This document shows, one piece after another, positions 17,768-27,223 of a stretch of 64,000 bases of DNA. The stretch lies in the IMG/VR virus record IMGVR_UViG_3300049846_002100, positions 1 to 64,000 of that record, one strand, 5' to 3'. The notes below the pieces were generated by a model. The model was not told the origin of the DNA. It saw nothing but the letters and a program-made list of their open reading frames with translations, and did no database searches. The position numbers and the translations under genes are program-made. How positions within the stretch are numbered: the first letter of the stretch is position 1; every line of letters starts with the position of its first letter. Source of the stretch: a virus.

Positions 17768-18337
17768 TCATACGATTTGGCCGATACCAACACCCGCACC
17801 ACCGACGATGCTGGGGGGTCCTGCTACAGGCGTAGGAAGTACAAGAGAAAGAAAGGCGATGTCGAGCCCCATCCCAATGGCGCTCGCTTTCTGAATCGCC
17901 CCAAAGCCCACCATACCTACACTCGCGAAACCTGCAATCATCATCGGAGCGGCCGGTGGGGCAATGAACTTGCAGACGCCCGCTCCGAGCCCCACGCCAG
18001 GGTGCACGGTGATGACCTGACCCTGGACCATGCCGAGGCTGATGCCATTCGCGAGCCCGATGACCGTGAGGGGTGCGATCGGGCCTATCATCGCGAACGA
18101 GGCGAAGCCCGCCGAGAGGCCCGCGATCAAGAGAGGGGGTGGCACCACAAGTGGTATTACACCAGCCCCCACCCCCAACGTGCCTGCATCCACTGTGAGA
18201 ACTTTCACCAAGGGGGACCACATCATGATCCCCGCCGCGATCCCGGCTGCCAGTTGGGGCGTGGCGATGCCGAGGTGTCCGGTCGACACGAGGTTCGCGG
18301 TGATGGGGCCGATGAGTCCAGGGGGCGTCAGGGGCAT
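17768..18337 (-). CDS. Gly/Ala-rich hydrophobic virion protein with internal repeats
   Basis: 189 residues, almost free of charged residues. It shows an internal duplication: LGVGAGVIPLVVPPPLLIAG followed by LSAGFASFAMIG, and GLGAGVCKFIAPPAAPMMIA followed by GFASVGMVGFGA; the N-terminal ITANLVSTGHLGIATPQLAA may be a third, weaker copy. It comes after the spike gene, where contractile phages often place a PAAR-like tip or small spike accessory protein, and the Gly/Pro/hydrophobic pattern would suit a beta-prism tip. I do not see the classical PAAR metal residues, so a membrane-inserting or lumenal protein is also possible. Confidence 0.6.
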   Translation of the reverse strand: MPLTPPGLIGPITANLVSTGHLGIATPQLAAGIAAGIMMWSPLVKVLTVDAGTLGVGAGVIPLVVPPPLLIAGLSAGFASFAMIGPIAPLTVIGLANGISLGMVQGQVITVHPGVGLGAGVCKFIAPPAAPMMIAGFASVGMVGFGAIQKASAIGMGLDIAFLSLVLPTPVAGPPSIVGGAGVGIGQIV

Positions 18338-19094
18338 CGCGTTGGTCTTCCGTCAATATAGTCTGCCAGTCGCCTGAAAATGGCGGGGTCGGAGCAGCCC
18401 TATTTCATGGTGTTCGCGAGGTGGGAGATCACGGCGACGTTTCCGCGCACGTACCCGCCTGTGGGATCGATCCGATCGAGAGTCATTGACGTTGGGCCCA
18501 CCTTTCCGACACCAGGCTTGAACGGCACGTTCGTGATCGGGCAGATGTTGTCCGCGGATGCACGCCTGAACATCAGCAAGCGTGAGATCGAAGGGTACGT
18601 TGAAGCGGCGCGCCCTCAGTTTTGCCCCTTTGAGCAAGAGGACAACGGGCTTCGAGGTGTAATAGTCGCGTTTTTCCGGCGCACTTCTTCGCCGTTCTGT
18701 GCTCGGTATTCGCGTGCAGTGGCTCGCAGACGATCACCGTTCTTCGAGTAATAATGGTCATTGTATGCGAGGTGTTGTTCGCGATGCCGTTCATGGTTGG
18801 AACGTCGGTACGCCAGAACTCGGTCACGGTTCTGCGCGCACCATTCTTTCTTCACCTGTCGGATCCGTTCTTGGTTCCTTTCGAGGTAGGCACGTCGCGT
18901 CGCTTTTCTACCCTCTGAAGTTTGCTTCTCTCGGATAACTTTTTTTGCTGGAATGCTTCCTTGCCAAAACGAAGGATCCACCAGCGTTTCAGTGTTAGGC
19001 GAACCACACCGAAGCGCCGAGCAACCGCAGTGAAGGTCTCGTCGGTGTGGAACGCTTCGTAGGTGTCCTCAGGTTTGACTCTCGACGGGGGCAT
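18328..19094 (-). pseudogene. Decayed HNH homing endonuclease (several frameshifts)
   Basis: Pieces of one HNH endonuclease are spread over all three minus-strand frames. From the ATG at 19094: an N-terminal helix-turn-helix (ETFTAVARRFGVVRLTLKRW); a shift at a run of seven A near 18945; a basic repeat (RSNHERHREQHLAYNDHYYS); a shift at a run of five A near 18672; LLLKGAKLRARRFNVPFDLT; a further shift near 18562; then the nuclease core DNICPITNVPFKP, SMTLDRIDPTGGYVRG and NVAVISHLANTMK ending in TAG. AIFRRLADYIDGRPTR then continues in another frame, running 10 bases past the ATG of the next gene. It once filled the gap between the spike gene and the 189-residue gene. Two shifts at A-runs could be sequencing artefacts, but the others are not at homopolymers. 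Confidence 0.8.
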
Positions 19095-19126
19095 GGCACC
19101 AACTGAAGCACCTGACCTGAACTCTG

Positions 19127-21331
19127 TTAAAGACTTCGTATTAATGCCGATCCCATCAGAGGAAGACCGGTCACCCAGTCCAAACTCGGCACGCCCGGGG
19201 GCATCATCGGAATACCACGAGCAACGCCTAGCACAGCCGGAGGTCCACCGAGCAGCACCTGAGTGGATAGGAGCGAGATCATGACAGGCGAGGTGATGGC
19301 CACCGCAAGTCCCGCCGTGATCGAGACTGCGCCCGCGCCCGCCGTGATCGAGACTGCGCCCGCGCCCGCCGTGATGCCGATGGCACCGGCGGCAGCGTTG
19401 AGGACGATACCGCCCGCTCCGACGTTGACCGTGTACGCACCGGCGGGGTTGTTGAACAGCGTGGCACCGGCGAGTGTGTTGTACGTCACGGCGCCCGCCA
19501 AGACGTTCTGAACGACTGCACCAGCAAGAACGGTCGAGATTTTCCCACCTAGTACAACGGTCTCAAGCACTGCCATCGCGTAGTTGTACTGACTCTTGCC
19601 CGAGATGAGCATGTTCAGGCCGCCGTAGTTGCCCGAGAACCCGCTCTGTGCGTTGATCGAAAGAGCATCGGTGAAGATGCCGTAGCCACCGTTGACCGTC
19701 GTAGACTTGGCACCAGCGACGTTCTCAATGTTGCTGGCGGCGCAGAACTCTTCCTTGTTGCCTGCGTACTTTGCACTGTACGCTACATCGTTGGAGTCGG
19801 GGACACCCGAGTACTCAGCGGCATACGACGAGTGGTAGCGGACTTTGATCGCCTGCCCCGACACACTGGACCCGAAATCGGCGACGATGCCGCCTTCGAG
19901 CGTCAGGTGGAGCGAGACGTTGTCCGGTTTGGACGCGCCGATGCGAGCTTTGACCGCGCCATCGCAGTTAATCTCTGCGGAAATGTTGCGTGCGTCACCC
20001 GTGGCGTACTTCTCGACCTTGGATCCAGGGATGTTCGCAAAAAACTTGCCCTGTTTTGACACTGCGATGGCGAACGGCTGGTCACCATCACCGCCGATCG
20101 GCGGCTGCACCTTGAATAAGTACGCCCCCGCCATGGTATCCACTTCGGTGTCTGGGGTGAGAGGGTTGCGATCACATTCTTCTAACGTGAATTTACCACC
20201 CGATACCTGTCCGAACGAATCGAACAGCTTGGGGCGAAGGACTCGCCCATACTGGCGCTGGCCCATCCCAGAATAAAGGTCATTTCCAACGAGGGTACCG
20301 AAAACCTGCTCTATATACTTAATGCGGCGACCACTCTGTGGGGAGAAACCGTCGATTTCTTCGAGCACATCCATGGACGCATCAGTTGTATGCGCCATCT
20401 CCATGCGGTGTTCAGTATATGCATCACCACCTCCACCCAAATTCCCAGAAGACTCACTGAAAGAGTCCTCAAAGTTCACCGCATTAGTAGTGGCCGCGTA
20501 GAACGCCTTGCGTCCGTTGGAGAACGTCACCGGTGGAAACTCGGTCGAGTTATTGAAGAGGTCAAGGATACGGCCGTTCGTGTTCGAGAACTTGCTACTA
20601 CCCCCTGGCAAACCGGGGCCCGCCGCTTGAAGCTCATCCCTACCAAAATAACGATCGCTCTCACCGCGAAGAGTGCGTCCGTCAGGCCCGAAGATGTCTA
20701 AGGGCAGCCAGGCTGCACTACGACGAATGGGGCCGGACAGACGAGAGACGCCGGCCTCAGCCTCTACACGGTGAACGGTCTGAGCGACGAGAGTTCGATC
20801 GGCATCACGAAGCTCAAAGAGGTCGCCGGCGCGGTTCGCAATGCGGACATCCTTGGTCAGTGTAAACTCTGCGCCGGCGGCGGACATACCGCCCACCTCA
20901 CCGGGCCGCAGACGAAGACGCTTGAATCGAGTGACCGGAGACCCGAAGCTTTCTTCGTAGGTGTCCTGATCATCGGCCTCGATGCTAGAGGGATCCGTTG
21001 ACGCGTGTGGGTCGAAACGCAAGCCCGAGCGTGTGCCAACGGGAACGTACCCAAGGATCACGGCCTCATATAGCTGTTTGTGCTTGCGACGGTACGCGAT
21101 GATAACGATCGAGTTCACCTCGGGCACGCCGCCCCAAAAACTCCTCGGGCCAGTCATCGCTTGGGTGAGGTCGACCTCTTCCTGCGTGCCACCACCCGTC
21201 AGGATCTTGATGGTCGCTTTCATGTGGAACTCGTCCACACGAGTGATCAACCCGACCTTCAACCCGAACGGGTCGCCGCTGCTCGTGAATTCCTTGCCCG
21301 GTACGGTCCCGGGGGCGACTTTGCCGGCCAT
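19127..21331 (-). CDS. Tail spike, gpV/gp5-like with beta-helix tip
   Basis: 734 residues. Residues about 20-95 match the OB-fold of gpV/gp5 spikes: FGLKVGLITRVDEFHMKATI, then GPRSFWGGVPEVNSIVIIAY and YEAVILGYVP. The C-terminal third is a Gly/Ala/Val-rich repeat (LAGAVVQNVLAGAVTYNTLA ... NPAGAYTVNVGAGG, with AGAGAVSIT twice) typical of a triple-stranded beta-helix needle. A perfect 27-base DNA duplication encodes the last repeat. It is preceded by the gpD-like hub gene, forming the usual hub-spike pair that punctures the host envelope. The ATG has a GAGGACG ribosome-binding site. Confidence 0.8.
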   Translation of the reverse strand: MAGKVAPGTVPGKEFTSSGDPFGLKVGLITRVDEFHMKATIKILTGGGTQEEVDLTQAMTGPRSFWGGVPEVNSIVIIAYRRKHKQLYEAVILGYVPVGTRSGLRFDPHASTDPSSIEADDQDTYEESFGSPVTRFKRLRLRPGEVGGMSAAGAEFTLTKDVRIANRAGDLFELRDADRTLVAQTVHRVEAEAGVSRLSGPIRRSAAWLPLDIFGPDGRTLRGESDRYFGRDELQAAGPGLPGGSSKFSNTNGRILDLFNNSTEFPPVTFSNGRKAFYAATTNAVNFEDSFSESSGNLGGGGDAYTEHRMEMAHTTDASMDVLEEIDGFSPQSGRRIKYIEQVFGTLVGNDLYSGMGQRQYGRVLRPKLFDSFGQVSGGKFTLEECDRNPLTPDTEVDTMAGAYLFKVQPPIGGDGDQPFAIAVSKQGKFFANIPGSKVEKYATGDARNISAEINCDGAVKARIGASKPDNVSLHLTLEGGIVADFGSSVSGQAIKVRYHSSYAAEYSGVPDSNDVAYSAKYAGNKEEFCAASNIENVAGAKSTTVNGGYGIFTDALSINAQSGFSGNYGGLNMLISGKSQYNYAMAVLETVVLGGKISTVLAGAVVQNVLAGAVTYNTLAGATLFNNPAGAYTVNVGAGGIVLNAAAGAIGITAGAGAVSITAGAGAVSITAGLAVAITSPVMISLLSTQVLLGGPPAVLGVARGIPMMPPGVPSLDWVTGLPLMGSALIRSL
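19311..19364 (-). repeat. 27-bp tandem duplication in spike gene
   Basis: Two perfect 27-base copies (19311-19337 and 19338-19364), with a third copy partly preserved, encode consecutive AGAGAVSIT turns of the spike beta-helix. The repeat length is a multiple of three and so extends the needle without breaking frame. Confidence 0.85.
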
Positions 21332-21334
21332 ACG

Positions 21335-24300
21335 TCACGTCCTCTGCGTCGGTGGGATTTTGTTTAGCTCGGACTGAAGACCAGCGATCTCCTGTTGGAG
21401 ACGTGTGATGTCGGCGTTCACCTTCGCGAGCCGATCCTCTGCTGAAGTACGCCCGACGACTGTTGCCCCACCGTCGTGAAGCTCAATCTCCAAGCCCTGT
21501 TTCTCCTTCGTGAGCCGAGCGATCTCTGCCTGCTTCGTTGCGATCTGCTGTGATAGCTCGGTGCGCCTCGATCCGCTCCTTAGGTTTGCACCGAAGTTGG
21601 ACCAAGCTTCACGGAGCCCGCGAAGGTTGGATTCTGTCTGTCCGATGGTGTTGCCGGCCCCGAGGGCGTATCTGTTCGGAGCTGAAAACGGCGGAGAGAG
21701 ATCACCGAACTGTTGGACTTCACCCTCGAAGCGGTCTGTAGTTGGGTCGTTTGTGTTTGACCCACCTCGTAACTCTCGCTCCTGTGCTTGGTGCGGTGTG
21801 TCCAGTGCGCTGTAGAGCTTGTAAAGGAACTCGTCGACTCGCTGGAGAACGTTCTGTCCTTGAGCCAGCTTCAGGGGGACAGGACGATTCGCGGCTGCTG
21901 CATTCTGAATGGACGCAGCGGTCTCGGCATCTCCTGCGACTACGTCAGAACCCGGCGTTGTCGACTCGAACAAACCTGAGGCAGGTGCCACTGGCCGAAT
22001 CGTTTTCACCTGGTAGCCGGCGTTGATGAAGTTCAGCTCGGGGCGGCCGAGGAGACATGCGCAGTTGGGGTCCAGATCCGTGACTGACGGGTCCTTGACC
22101 CGTAGCTCGGCAAGAGTGAGCGCACGCGAGAGCTGAGACGCCTCCACGCTCTCAGCAAATCCCTTCTCTTCAGGTGAGCCGAGCGGACGAGCCTCGACAA
22201 AGTTCGTGCCAGAATCGTTGAGTCCGCCGTTCACGAACTCGGGCTCCTTCGTTTCGGGGTTGAGCACGGCGGCCGTCTGAAGGTCTGTCCCGTCAGGGCT
22301 CAGACGGGACAGCGTGTCCGCCGGGTCCGCGTGCCCGGTGTTGATCGTGGTAAGGCCCTGCGTTTGCGCAGCAAGGACCGCTTTCAGACTACCCGATAGC
22401 GCTTGTTGCACGTCGATGGTTGCGGCCTGGTTGGAGCCCCCGTCAGAGAGAACCAGTCGACCGTCACGAAGCGCAAGACCGCGACCGTACCTGAAGTGCC
22501 CGATCACCTCGAACCCACGTTCATCGCTCACCGGACGGATCATTGCCGTAGAGCCTTGAAAGAACTTGGTTTGATCGCCCCCTTCTTGACGCACGTCGAT
22601 ATTTGCGGTGGGTATCAAGATGATCTCGCCGATGACCTTCTTTGAGTCATAGGCGTACGTGTACACCCCGGCCGAGTTAAGACCGTACTGGTATCTGTTG
22701 TTGAAGTATTTGGCCTGTAACTCATCCAACTTATCAGCGGCGAAGCGTGCCAGTTCTTCTCCAATCTCTGCCCCCTTAGTCTCCAGTTTCTTCCTCTCCT
22801 TCGGATCGGAGTAGGGGCTTTTGGATGGTCCTGACTTAACGCCCGCTGTCGCCTTCAGCTTCTCCGTCGGGGGCTTGAATGGCCGGGTATAGACCATCAC
22901 TGCGTTCGGATAGCCTAGCTTGCGACCCGTCTTAGGGTGCGTAAGGATGATGGGCTCATTCGGATCCTGTTGGCCTGGTTGGACTTCTGAGTTGCCAGGC
23001 AGACTGGAACCGTTCAATATCTTCAACTCGAACCTCCCGCTCTGCGAGATCGTCTTCGAGCTGTACTTGACGGCGGACCCCCCGGGGTTCTGCACCGCCC
23101 CTTTTGAGAAGCCGGTGTGCTTCAAGTGCCCGATGCTTGCAGGCGCGTAAAACTTCCCCCGGCGAGACGTGAGAGTCAGTTGTGTTGTAGCCCGACCTCC
23201 AAACTGAATGTTGTGACTAATGCCAGAGACGTACCAGACCTCGTCCTTATGAGGGACGTAGACAGGGAATCCTAATCGTAGCTCGGGACGTAAAGGGATG
23301 GTCGCTGAGCCTTTGTGCCTTCGAGAGTTTTTGCGATCAAGAATGTCCATCCCATGGTAAAACATGGTTTGAACATCCCCCAAGAATTCGCTGTTGTACG
23401 TCTCGGGGCGCCAACCGTACTTCCGAAGAAGATGATAGTCTGTCACGGACGTGAACGGAGTCACCTCCTCGGGCAGGTTGTATTCGACATTCCCACCATA
23501 GCTGCCTTGTAACGTGAGCTGGGTCACAACCTCGGACTCACTCTCTGGCCAACTACAATCGATGATGTCGATGTCCTGAAGCCAACTTACTGGTTTGTTC
23601 GATAGCACGTCGAGGTTGAAGAATGGCGGCTTGAAGACGATGTCTCCAGACGGGTCCATGTACAGCTCAAAGCCGATGGCCTCCTTTGCGAGATTCGCAA
23701 TCTCAAGCTTCGTCTGATACTCTGACTGCCAGAAGTTCACGTTACCGGCGTTGCTGAACTGCGTCCGGAACGCCGTCACACTCGGCGACGCCGGGTCAAA
23801 GATCATCTGACTGCCGTCTGCCCCACCGTTGGCTCGTGATACCTCGGAAGATGCGAAGTGCTCGTGCTTGCGACCTACCTTTGGCATCTTTGCATTGAGA
23901 GTCGAACCGCGGACGGCTACTCCGTTGACGCCGTACATGACAAGATTGGAGCGAATACGACGGAACCGTTGCTCCCAATAGACCATGATGTCCGTGAGCG
24001 CCGTTGTGAACGTTGCCTTTTGCGTCTGCTCCTTATAGAGGCTGATCAGGCTTCCGGAGCCGATGACCACGTCACCGAAAGACGCTTGAGCAAGCGTCCA
24101 GATCACATCGTACGGATTCGTGCCGAAGAACACATTGCCGAAGATACTTCTCCCTTGCTGCCCGGACGGAGCCGTGAAGGCCGCATTGACGTTCATACGG
24201 CAAAGCTCCCACCACTTCAAGATGTCGGAGCACTGAATCGTGAACGTGTTCTCCCCCGATGAGTAGTTCGGGGTTGTCTCAGTGATCAGGCCCCAGAAAA

Positions 24301-24640
24301 TGGGGTAGTATTGGGGCATGCCTTCGACGAGGTAGAAGCCCTTCGCGTAAATCTCGACCTCCATCATCGGGGTGACGAGGGGGTTACCGTCGAAGTAGAA
24401 GTCGTCGATGGCATGACGAGGGATCGCCATGTTGATCGACGCCGAGCCACCCCCGGGGGAATCGACGCTAAGGTCTACCTGGATCGATGTGATATACTTA
24501 TTGAAATCGAAACGCCGACGGCATGATTGACACCCGAGAAGCTCGACCTCCCCGTTGATGTACACGAGCGCATCCGGCGCGTGGACCACGGTCGGTATAA
24601 TGCCCGACTGATATGTTCCCTGAAACGGTCCGCGCGCCAT
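21335..24640 (-). CDS. Baseplate hub protein, gpD/gp27-like, with long C-terminal extension
   Basis: 1101 residues. The N-terminal 500 residues carry the hub fold. A Cys pair lies near 37 (LLGCQSCRRRFDFNKYITSI), then SASINMAIPR, EVEIYAKG, FWGLITETTPNYSSGENTFT and IQCSDILKWWELCRMNVNAA, and late GFPVYVPHKDEVWYVSGISH, NIQFGGRATTQLTLTSRRGK. The extra 600 residues contain IILIPTANIDV, two more Cys (NCACLLGRPELNF) and a C-terminal coiled coil (KQAEIARLTKEKQGLEIELH ... DITRLQQEIAGLQSELNKIP). It would form the central trimer on which the spike sits. The order hub-spike and the neighbouring paralogous tail proteins support the call. Confidence 0.75.
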   Translation of the reverse strand: MARGPFQGTYQSGIIPTVVHAPDALVYINGEVELLGCQSCRRRFDFNKYITSIQVDLSVDSPGGGSASINMAIPRHAIDDFYFDGNPLVTPMMEVEIYAKGFYLVEGMPQYYPIFWGLITETTPNYSSGENTFTIQCSDILKWWELCRMNVNAAFTAPSGQQGRSIFGNVFFGTNPYDVIWTLAQASFGDVVIGSGSLISLYKEQTQKATFTTALTDIMVYWEQRFRRIRSNLVMYGVNGVAVRGSTLNAKMPKVGRKHEHFASSEVSRANGGADGSQMIFDPASPSVTAFRTQFSNAGNVNFWQSEYQTKLEIANLAKEAIGFELYMDPSGDIVFKPPFFNLDVLSNKPVSWLQDIDIIDCSWPESESEVVTQLTLQGSYGGNVEYNLPEEVTPFTSVTDYHLLRKYGWRPETYNSEFLGDVQTMFYHGMDILDRKNSRRHKGSATIPLRPELRLGFPVYVPHKDEVWYVSGISHNIQFGGRATTQLTLTSRRGKFYAPASIGHLKHTGFSKGAVQNPGGSAVKYSSKTISQSGRFELKILNGSSLPGNSEVQPGQQDPNEPIILTHPKTGRKLGYPNAVMVYTRPFKPPTEKLKATAGVKSGPSKSPYSDPKERKKLETKGAEIGEELARFAADKLDELQAKYFNNRYQYGLNSAGVYTYAYDSKKVIGEIILIPTANIDVRQEGGDQTKFFQGSTAMIRPVSDERGFEVIGHFRYGRGLALRDGRLVLSDGGSNQAATIDVQQALSGSLKAVLAAQTQGLTTINTGHADPADTLSRLSPDGTDLQTAAVLNPETKEPEFVNGGLNDSGTNFVEARPLGSPEEKGFAESVEASQLSRALTLAELRVKDPSVTDLDPNCACLLGRPELNFINAGYQVKTIRPVAPASGLFESTTPGSDVVAGDAETAASIQNAAAANRPVPLKLAQGQNVLQRVDEFLYKLYSALDTPHQAQERELRGGSNTNDPTTDRFEGEVQQFGDLSPPFSAPNRYALGAGNTIGQTESNLRGLREAWSNFGANLRSGSRRTELSQQIATKQAEIARLTKEKQGLEIELHDGGATVVGRTSAEDRLAKVNADITRLQQEIAGLQSELNKIPPTQRT

Positions 24641-24642
24641 TC

Positions 24643-26499
24643 TTACTGTCCCCGATCTCGATTGAAGATCGCCTGCGCTCGTGAGATGATATCCGTCAGA
24701 ACAGGGTCCGTGGAGAAGGTGGGCTGAACAACCTCGTAGCCTTCGGGCCCTTCATTCAGACTCACGGTCTGCACAGGGTTCACGGAACGGAGACGTTTCG
24801 CGGAGTCAAGGAGCTGTTGCTCGGTGGAGTCCAACAGGAACCACGCGCGGGCAACGAAGGAGAAGCTGTACTCCAGCGTATACGGTGCCGTATCCGATTC
24901 GGTGATGGTGAAGTTATCGAAGCTGCCGACGTAGAGGGTGTTGTCATAGTAGATGTAGATCGACCCGATGAGGGACATCAGGCTGTGGTTCTCGGTCCTG
25001 TTGTCGAGGAACTCCTTCATCCACAAGGCTCCGTTGCTTTTGTAGAGAAGGTAGAGCGACATGAGGTTCTGGAAGCTCAGGGAACCCGCCCTCGCGGTTC
25101 TCGTGAGGCCAGGTCCGGTGGCGTTGAACGCATCCATCGCGAAGAACGCGGCAACCTTCCCGGACCCCTCGATGCGCTCCTGACCGTCACCCCAGTGCTC
25201 GACGATGGGGCCGTTTCGGCCGTAATTTCCATCCGAAACGATCTTCTCGGCGCTCATACTAAAGCTCTCCGGGTTCACGAGCAGTCGTAGAGGGGGCATC
25301 TTCGCCATCTGCTCGATGGCTGCCTGTAGTGCCTTGCGGACGGACTCTTGCGCGGCCTGAAAGCGTTGCCCAAGAGTTGGCACTTTGAGACTCGTGCCCG
25401 CTTGCTTGTTGATGTCCTTGGCCGCGCCCTTGGCGTCTTTTGAGCCATCCTTAGCCCAAGCCTTAGAACCCTGGCCTTCAGCGACGTTCTGCCGGTCTGT
25501 GCTCGTCGATCGAGCGCCCAGACGTCGAGCGTTCTGCGCTTTGGTTATCTCGGCTGCAAAGGGGCTCCCCGCCTTCGTGGTCCAAGCTTCAACATCTTCC
25601 CGGGAGATCGCACCATCCCCGTCCCCGTACTTGGTATCGACGATATTATTCGCCTGGTATGCCAAGTCTTGCTTACCGCCAACACCACCGTCTCTGAACG
25701 CGCCATAACCCCCGTGGCTTGCTTGGTAGGCAGCGCTGGCGTACAAAACCCCTCCGGGATTGGTTCTGGCGTAAGCGTCCCCCAAGTTGCGGGCGGCTAG
25801 CTGTGCAGCAGACATACCTCTTACACCGTTGCTCTTAAAGTATTTCTCTGCCCAGAAGAGCTGTCGTTCGGCTGATAGTTTGCCGAACCGCTCATACTCT
25901 TCGGGCGGGATCCCAAGTTTCTTCGCCGTGTCCGGGGCAATCTGGTTCAGCCCTTTGGCCGTGACCTTACCGTTTCGAACGGCAACGGCGCTTGTATTGA
26001 ATCCGCTCTCGTTACGCATGACCACGGCCATGGCACCGGGATCAACCTTGAGCCGATCGCACATAGCCGTGAAGTCGACCCAAAACTGGTCCCCCAGCTT
26101 AGCCCCTCGGCCATGGTAGCTTCCGTTTTTCAATCCACCGGGGCCTTCGGGGATAGTCGGGGTCTCTGCGTCCGGAGACACGAACTCGTCGACGGGAGAC
26201 GTGGCCTTACCAGCTCTAGCCGGGCCATCTACCGGAAACGACCCAGACTGCGCAGCCACCGATGCCGAACGGTCCAACTTCTTGTCGGACAGGTTCACCG
26301 CCGGTGGCAACAACCCGATGACGAAGAGTTTCGGGTTCCGCCCCGTACGCTCAACGGGTGAGATCGGAACGAACTCCGCGGCAACCTCATCGTCCGTTGT
26401 GGACAGACGGTCGTACTTCGTCAGGGCGTCATAGACGCCCGGCGCGTGGTAGTCGGCCGTGTCGATGATCTGCCTGAAGATGTTGGTGCTGTCCGCCAT
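24643..26499 (-). CDS. Tail-associated lytic transglycosylase fused to a baseplate domain
   Basis: 618 residues. Residues about 135-300 form an SLT-type transglycosylase domain: AMAVVMRNESGFNTSAVAVR, with Glu164 as the expected catalytic acid, then KGLNQIAPDTAKKLG and YASAAYQASHGG. Residues about 405-575 form a second domain (LRLLVNPESFSMSAEKIVS, EHWGDGQERIEGSGKVAAFF, TLYVGSFDNFTITES) that is homologous to the downstream 237-residue protein. The enzyme would open the peptidoglycan during injection while the second domain anchors it in the tail. Its ATG overlaps the preceding stop (TGATG). Confidence 0.8.
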   Translation of the reverse strand: MADSTNIFRQIIDTADYHAPGVYDALTKYDRLSTTDDEVAAEFVPISPVERTGRNPKLFVIGLLPPAVNLSDKKLDRSASVAAQSGSFPVDGPARAGKATSPVDEFVSPDAETPTIPEGPGGLKNGSYHGRGAKLGDQFWVDFTAMCDRLKVDPGAMAVVMRNESGFNTSAVAVRNGKVTAKGLNQIAPDTAKKLGIPPEEYERFGKLSAERQLFWAEKYFKSNGVRGMSAAQLAARNLGDAYARTNPGGVLYASAAYQASHGGYGAFRDGGVGGKQDLAYQANNIVDTKYGDGDGAISREDVEAWTTKAGSPFAAEITKAQNARRLGARSTSTDRQNVAEGQGSKAWAKDGSKDAKGAAKDINKQAGTSLKVPTLGQRFQAAQESVRKALQAAIEQMAKMPPLRLLVNPESFSMSAEKIVSDGNYGRNGPIVEHWGDGQERIEGSGKVAAFFAMDAFNATGPGLTRTARAGSLSFQNLMSLYLLYKSNGALWMKEFLDNRTENHSLMSLIGSIYIYYDNTLYVGSFDNFTITESDTAPYTLEYSFSFVARAWFLLDSTEQQLLDSAKRLRSVNPVQTVSLNEGPEGYEVVQPTFSTDPVLTDIISRAQAIFNRDRGQ

Positions 26500-27212
26500 C
26501 AGATGATCCTTGCAGCTAGCTGAGCGTTCGAAAGCTCAATCACCTCTTGAGTGGTCGGCGCGGTGGGGGTGGTCGTTCTCGTGTAGTTTGTGCTCTGGAA
26601 TTGCGGCCCGGTACGGGAAGCGCTTTCCACCGACGGTAGGCGAAGAATCGTCTCCTGAACCTTGAAGGACCAGGAGAGGTTGAAGGTAAAGGGAGAGTCC
26701 GCCGTCTCCTCCACCTGGAACGTCCGGAAGAACCCCAAATACGTACCACGATCGAACATGAGCATGATCTGTCCCTGAAGGACGATACGCCCCGAAGGAT
26801 CTCGCACGCTACCGTTGTTGTAGTAGAGGTCGTGGAAGTCTCGGTACCGATCCCATGCGATCGTGCGCTGCCTGAGGATCGCCGAGGTGCCGGTCATGGT
26901 GTGCATGAAAGCGCCAGTCGAACCCTGCGCGCTGATCTCATCGAGGTCGTCACCCCAATGCTGCTCAACCCAACCCCCCATCGTCTGGATGCGCTCGACC
27001 TTCTTGTTGAAGGTCTGCGTGAGGTTGCTCGGGTTGACGTGCAACACAAGAGCCGTGGGCAGAAGAGCCACGTGGCGGGTCACGGGGCTGGTGACCTGGA
27101 AGGCCATCGGAATGAACGACTGCCTGGACTCCATGCCGTGCCGGTACACGGGGCTCCGTGTGGGGCCCGCGTTCGGCGTGAAGTCAGGGTTCGCTGAAGG
27201 GATCCGCGGCAT
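26499..27212 (-). CDS. Tail/baseplate protein paralogous to the transglycosylase anchor
   Basis: 237 residues. Core sequence ALVLHVNPSNLTQTFNKKVE, WVEQHWGDDLDEISAQGSTG and TYLGFFRTFQVEETADSPFT matches position by position the C-terminal domain of the neighbouring transglycosylase (LLVNPESFSMSAEKIV, EHWGDGQERIEGSG, LYVGSFDNFTITESDTAPYT). The family pattern resembles small hub-proximal proteins next to the tape measure in contractile phages. It lies between the tape measure (stop 11 bases upstream) and the transglycosylase, with a GAGGAG ribosome-binding site. Exact family name uncertain. Confidence 0.7.
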   Translation of the reverse strand: MPRIPSANPDFTPNAGPTRSPVYRHGMESRQSFIPMAFQVTSPVTRHVALLPTALVLHVNPSNLTQTFNKKVERIQTMGGWVEQHWGDDLDEISAQGSTGAFMHTMTGTSAILRQRTIAWDRYRDFHDLYYNNGSVRDPSGRIVLQGQIMLMFDRGTYLGFFRTFQVEETADSPFTFNLSWSFKVQETILRLPSVESASRTGPQFQSTNYTRTTTPTAPTTQEVIELSNAQLAARII

Positions 27213-27223
27213 GGGTCAACTCC

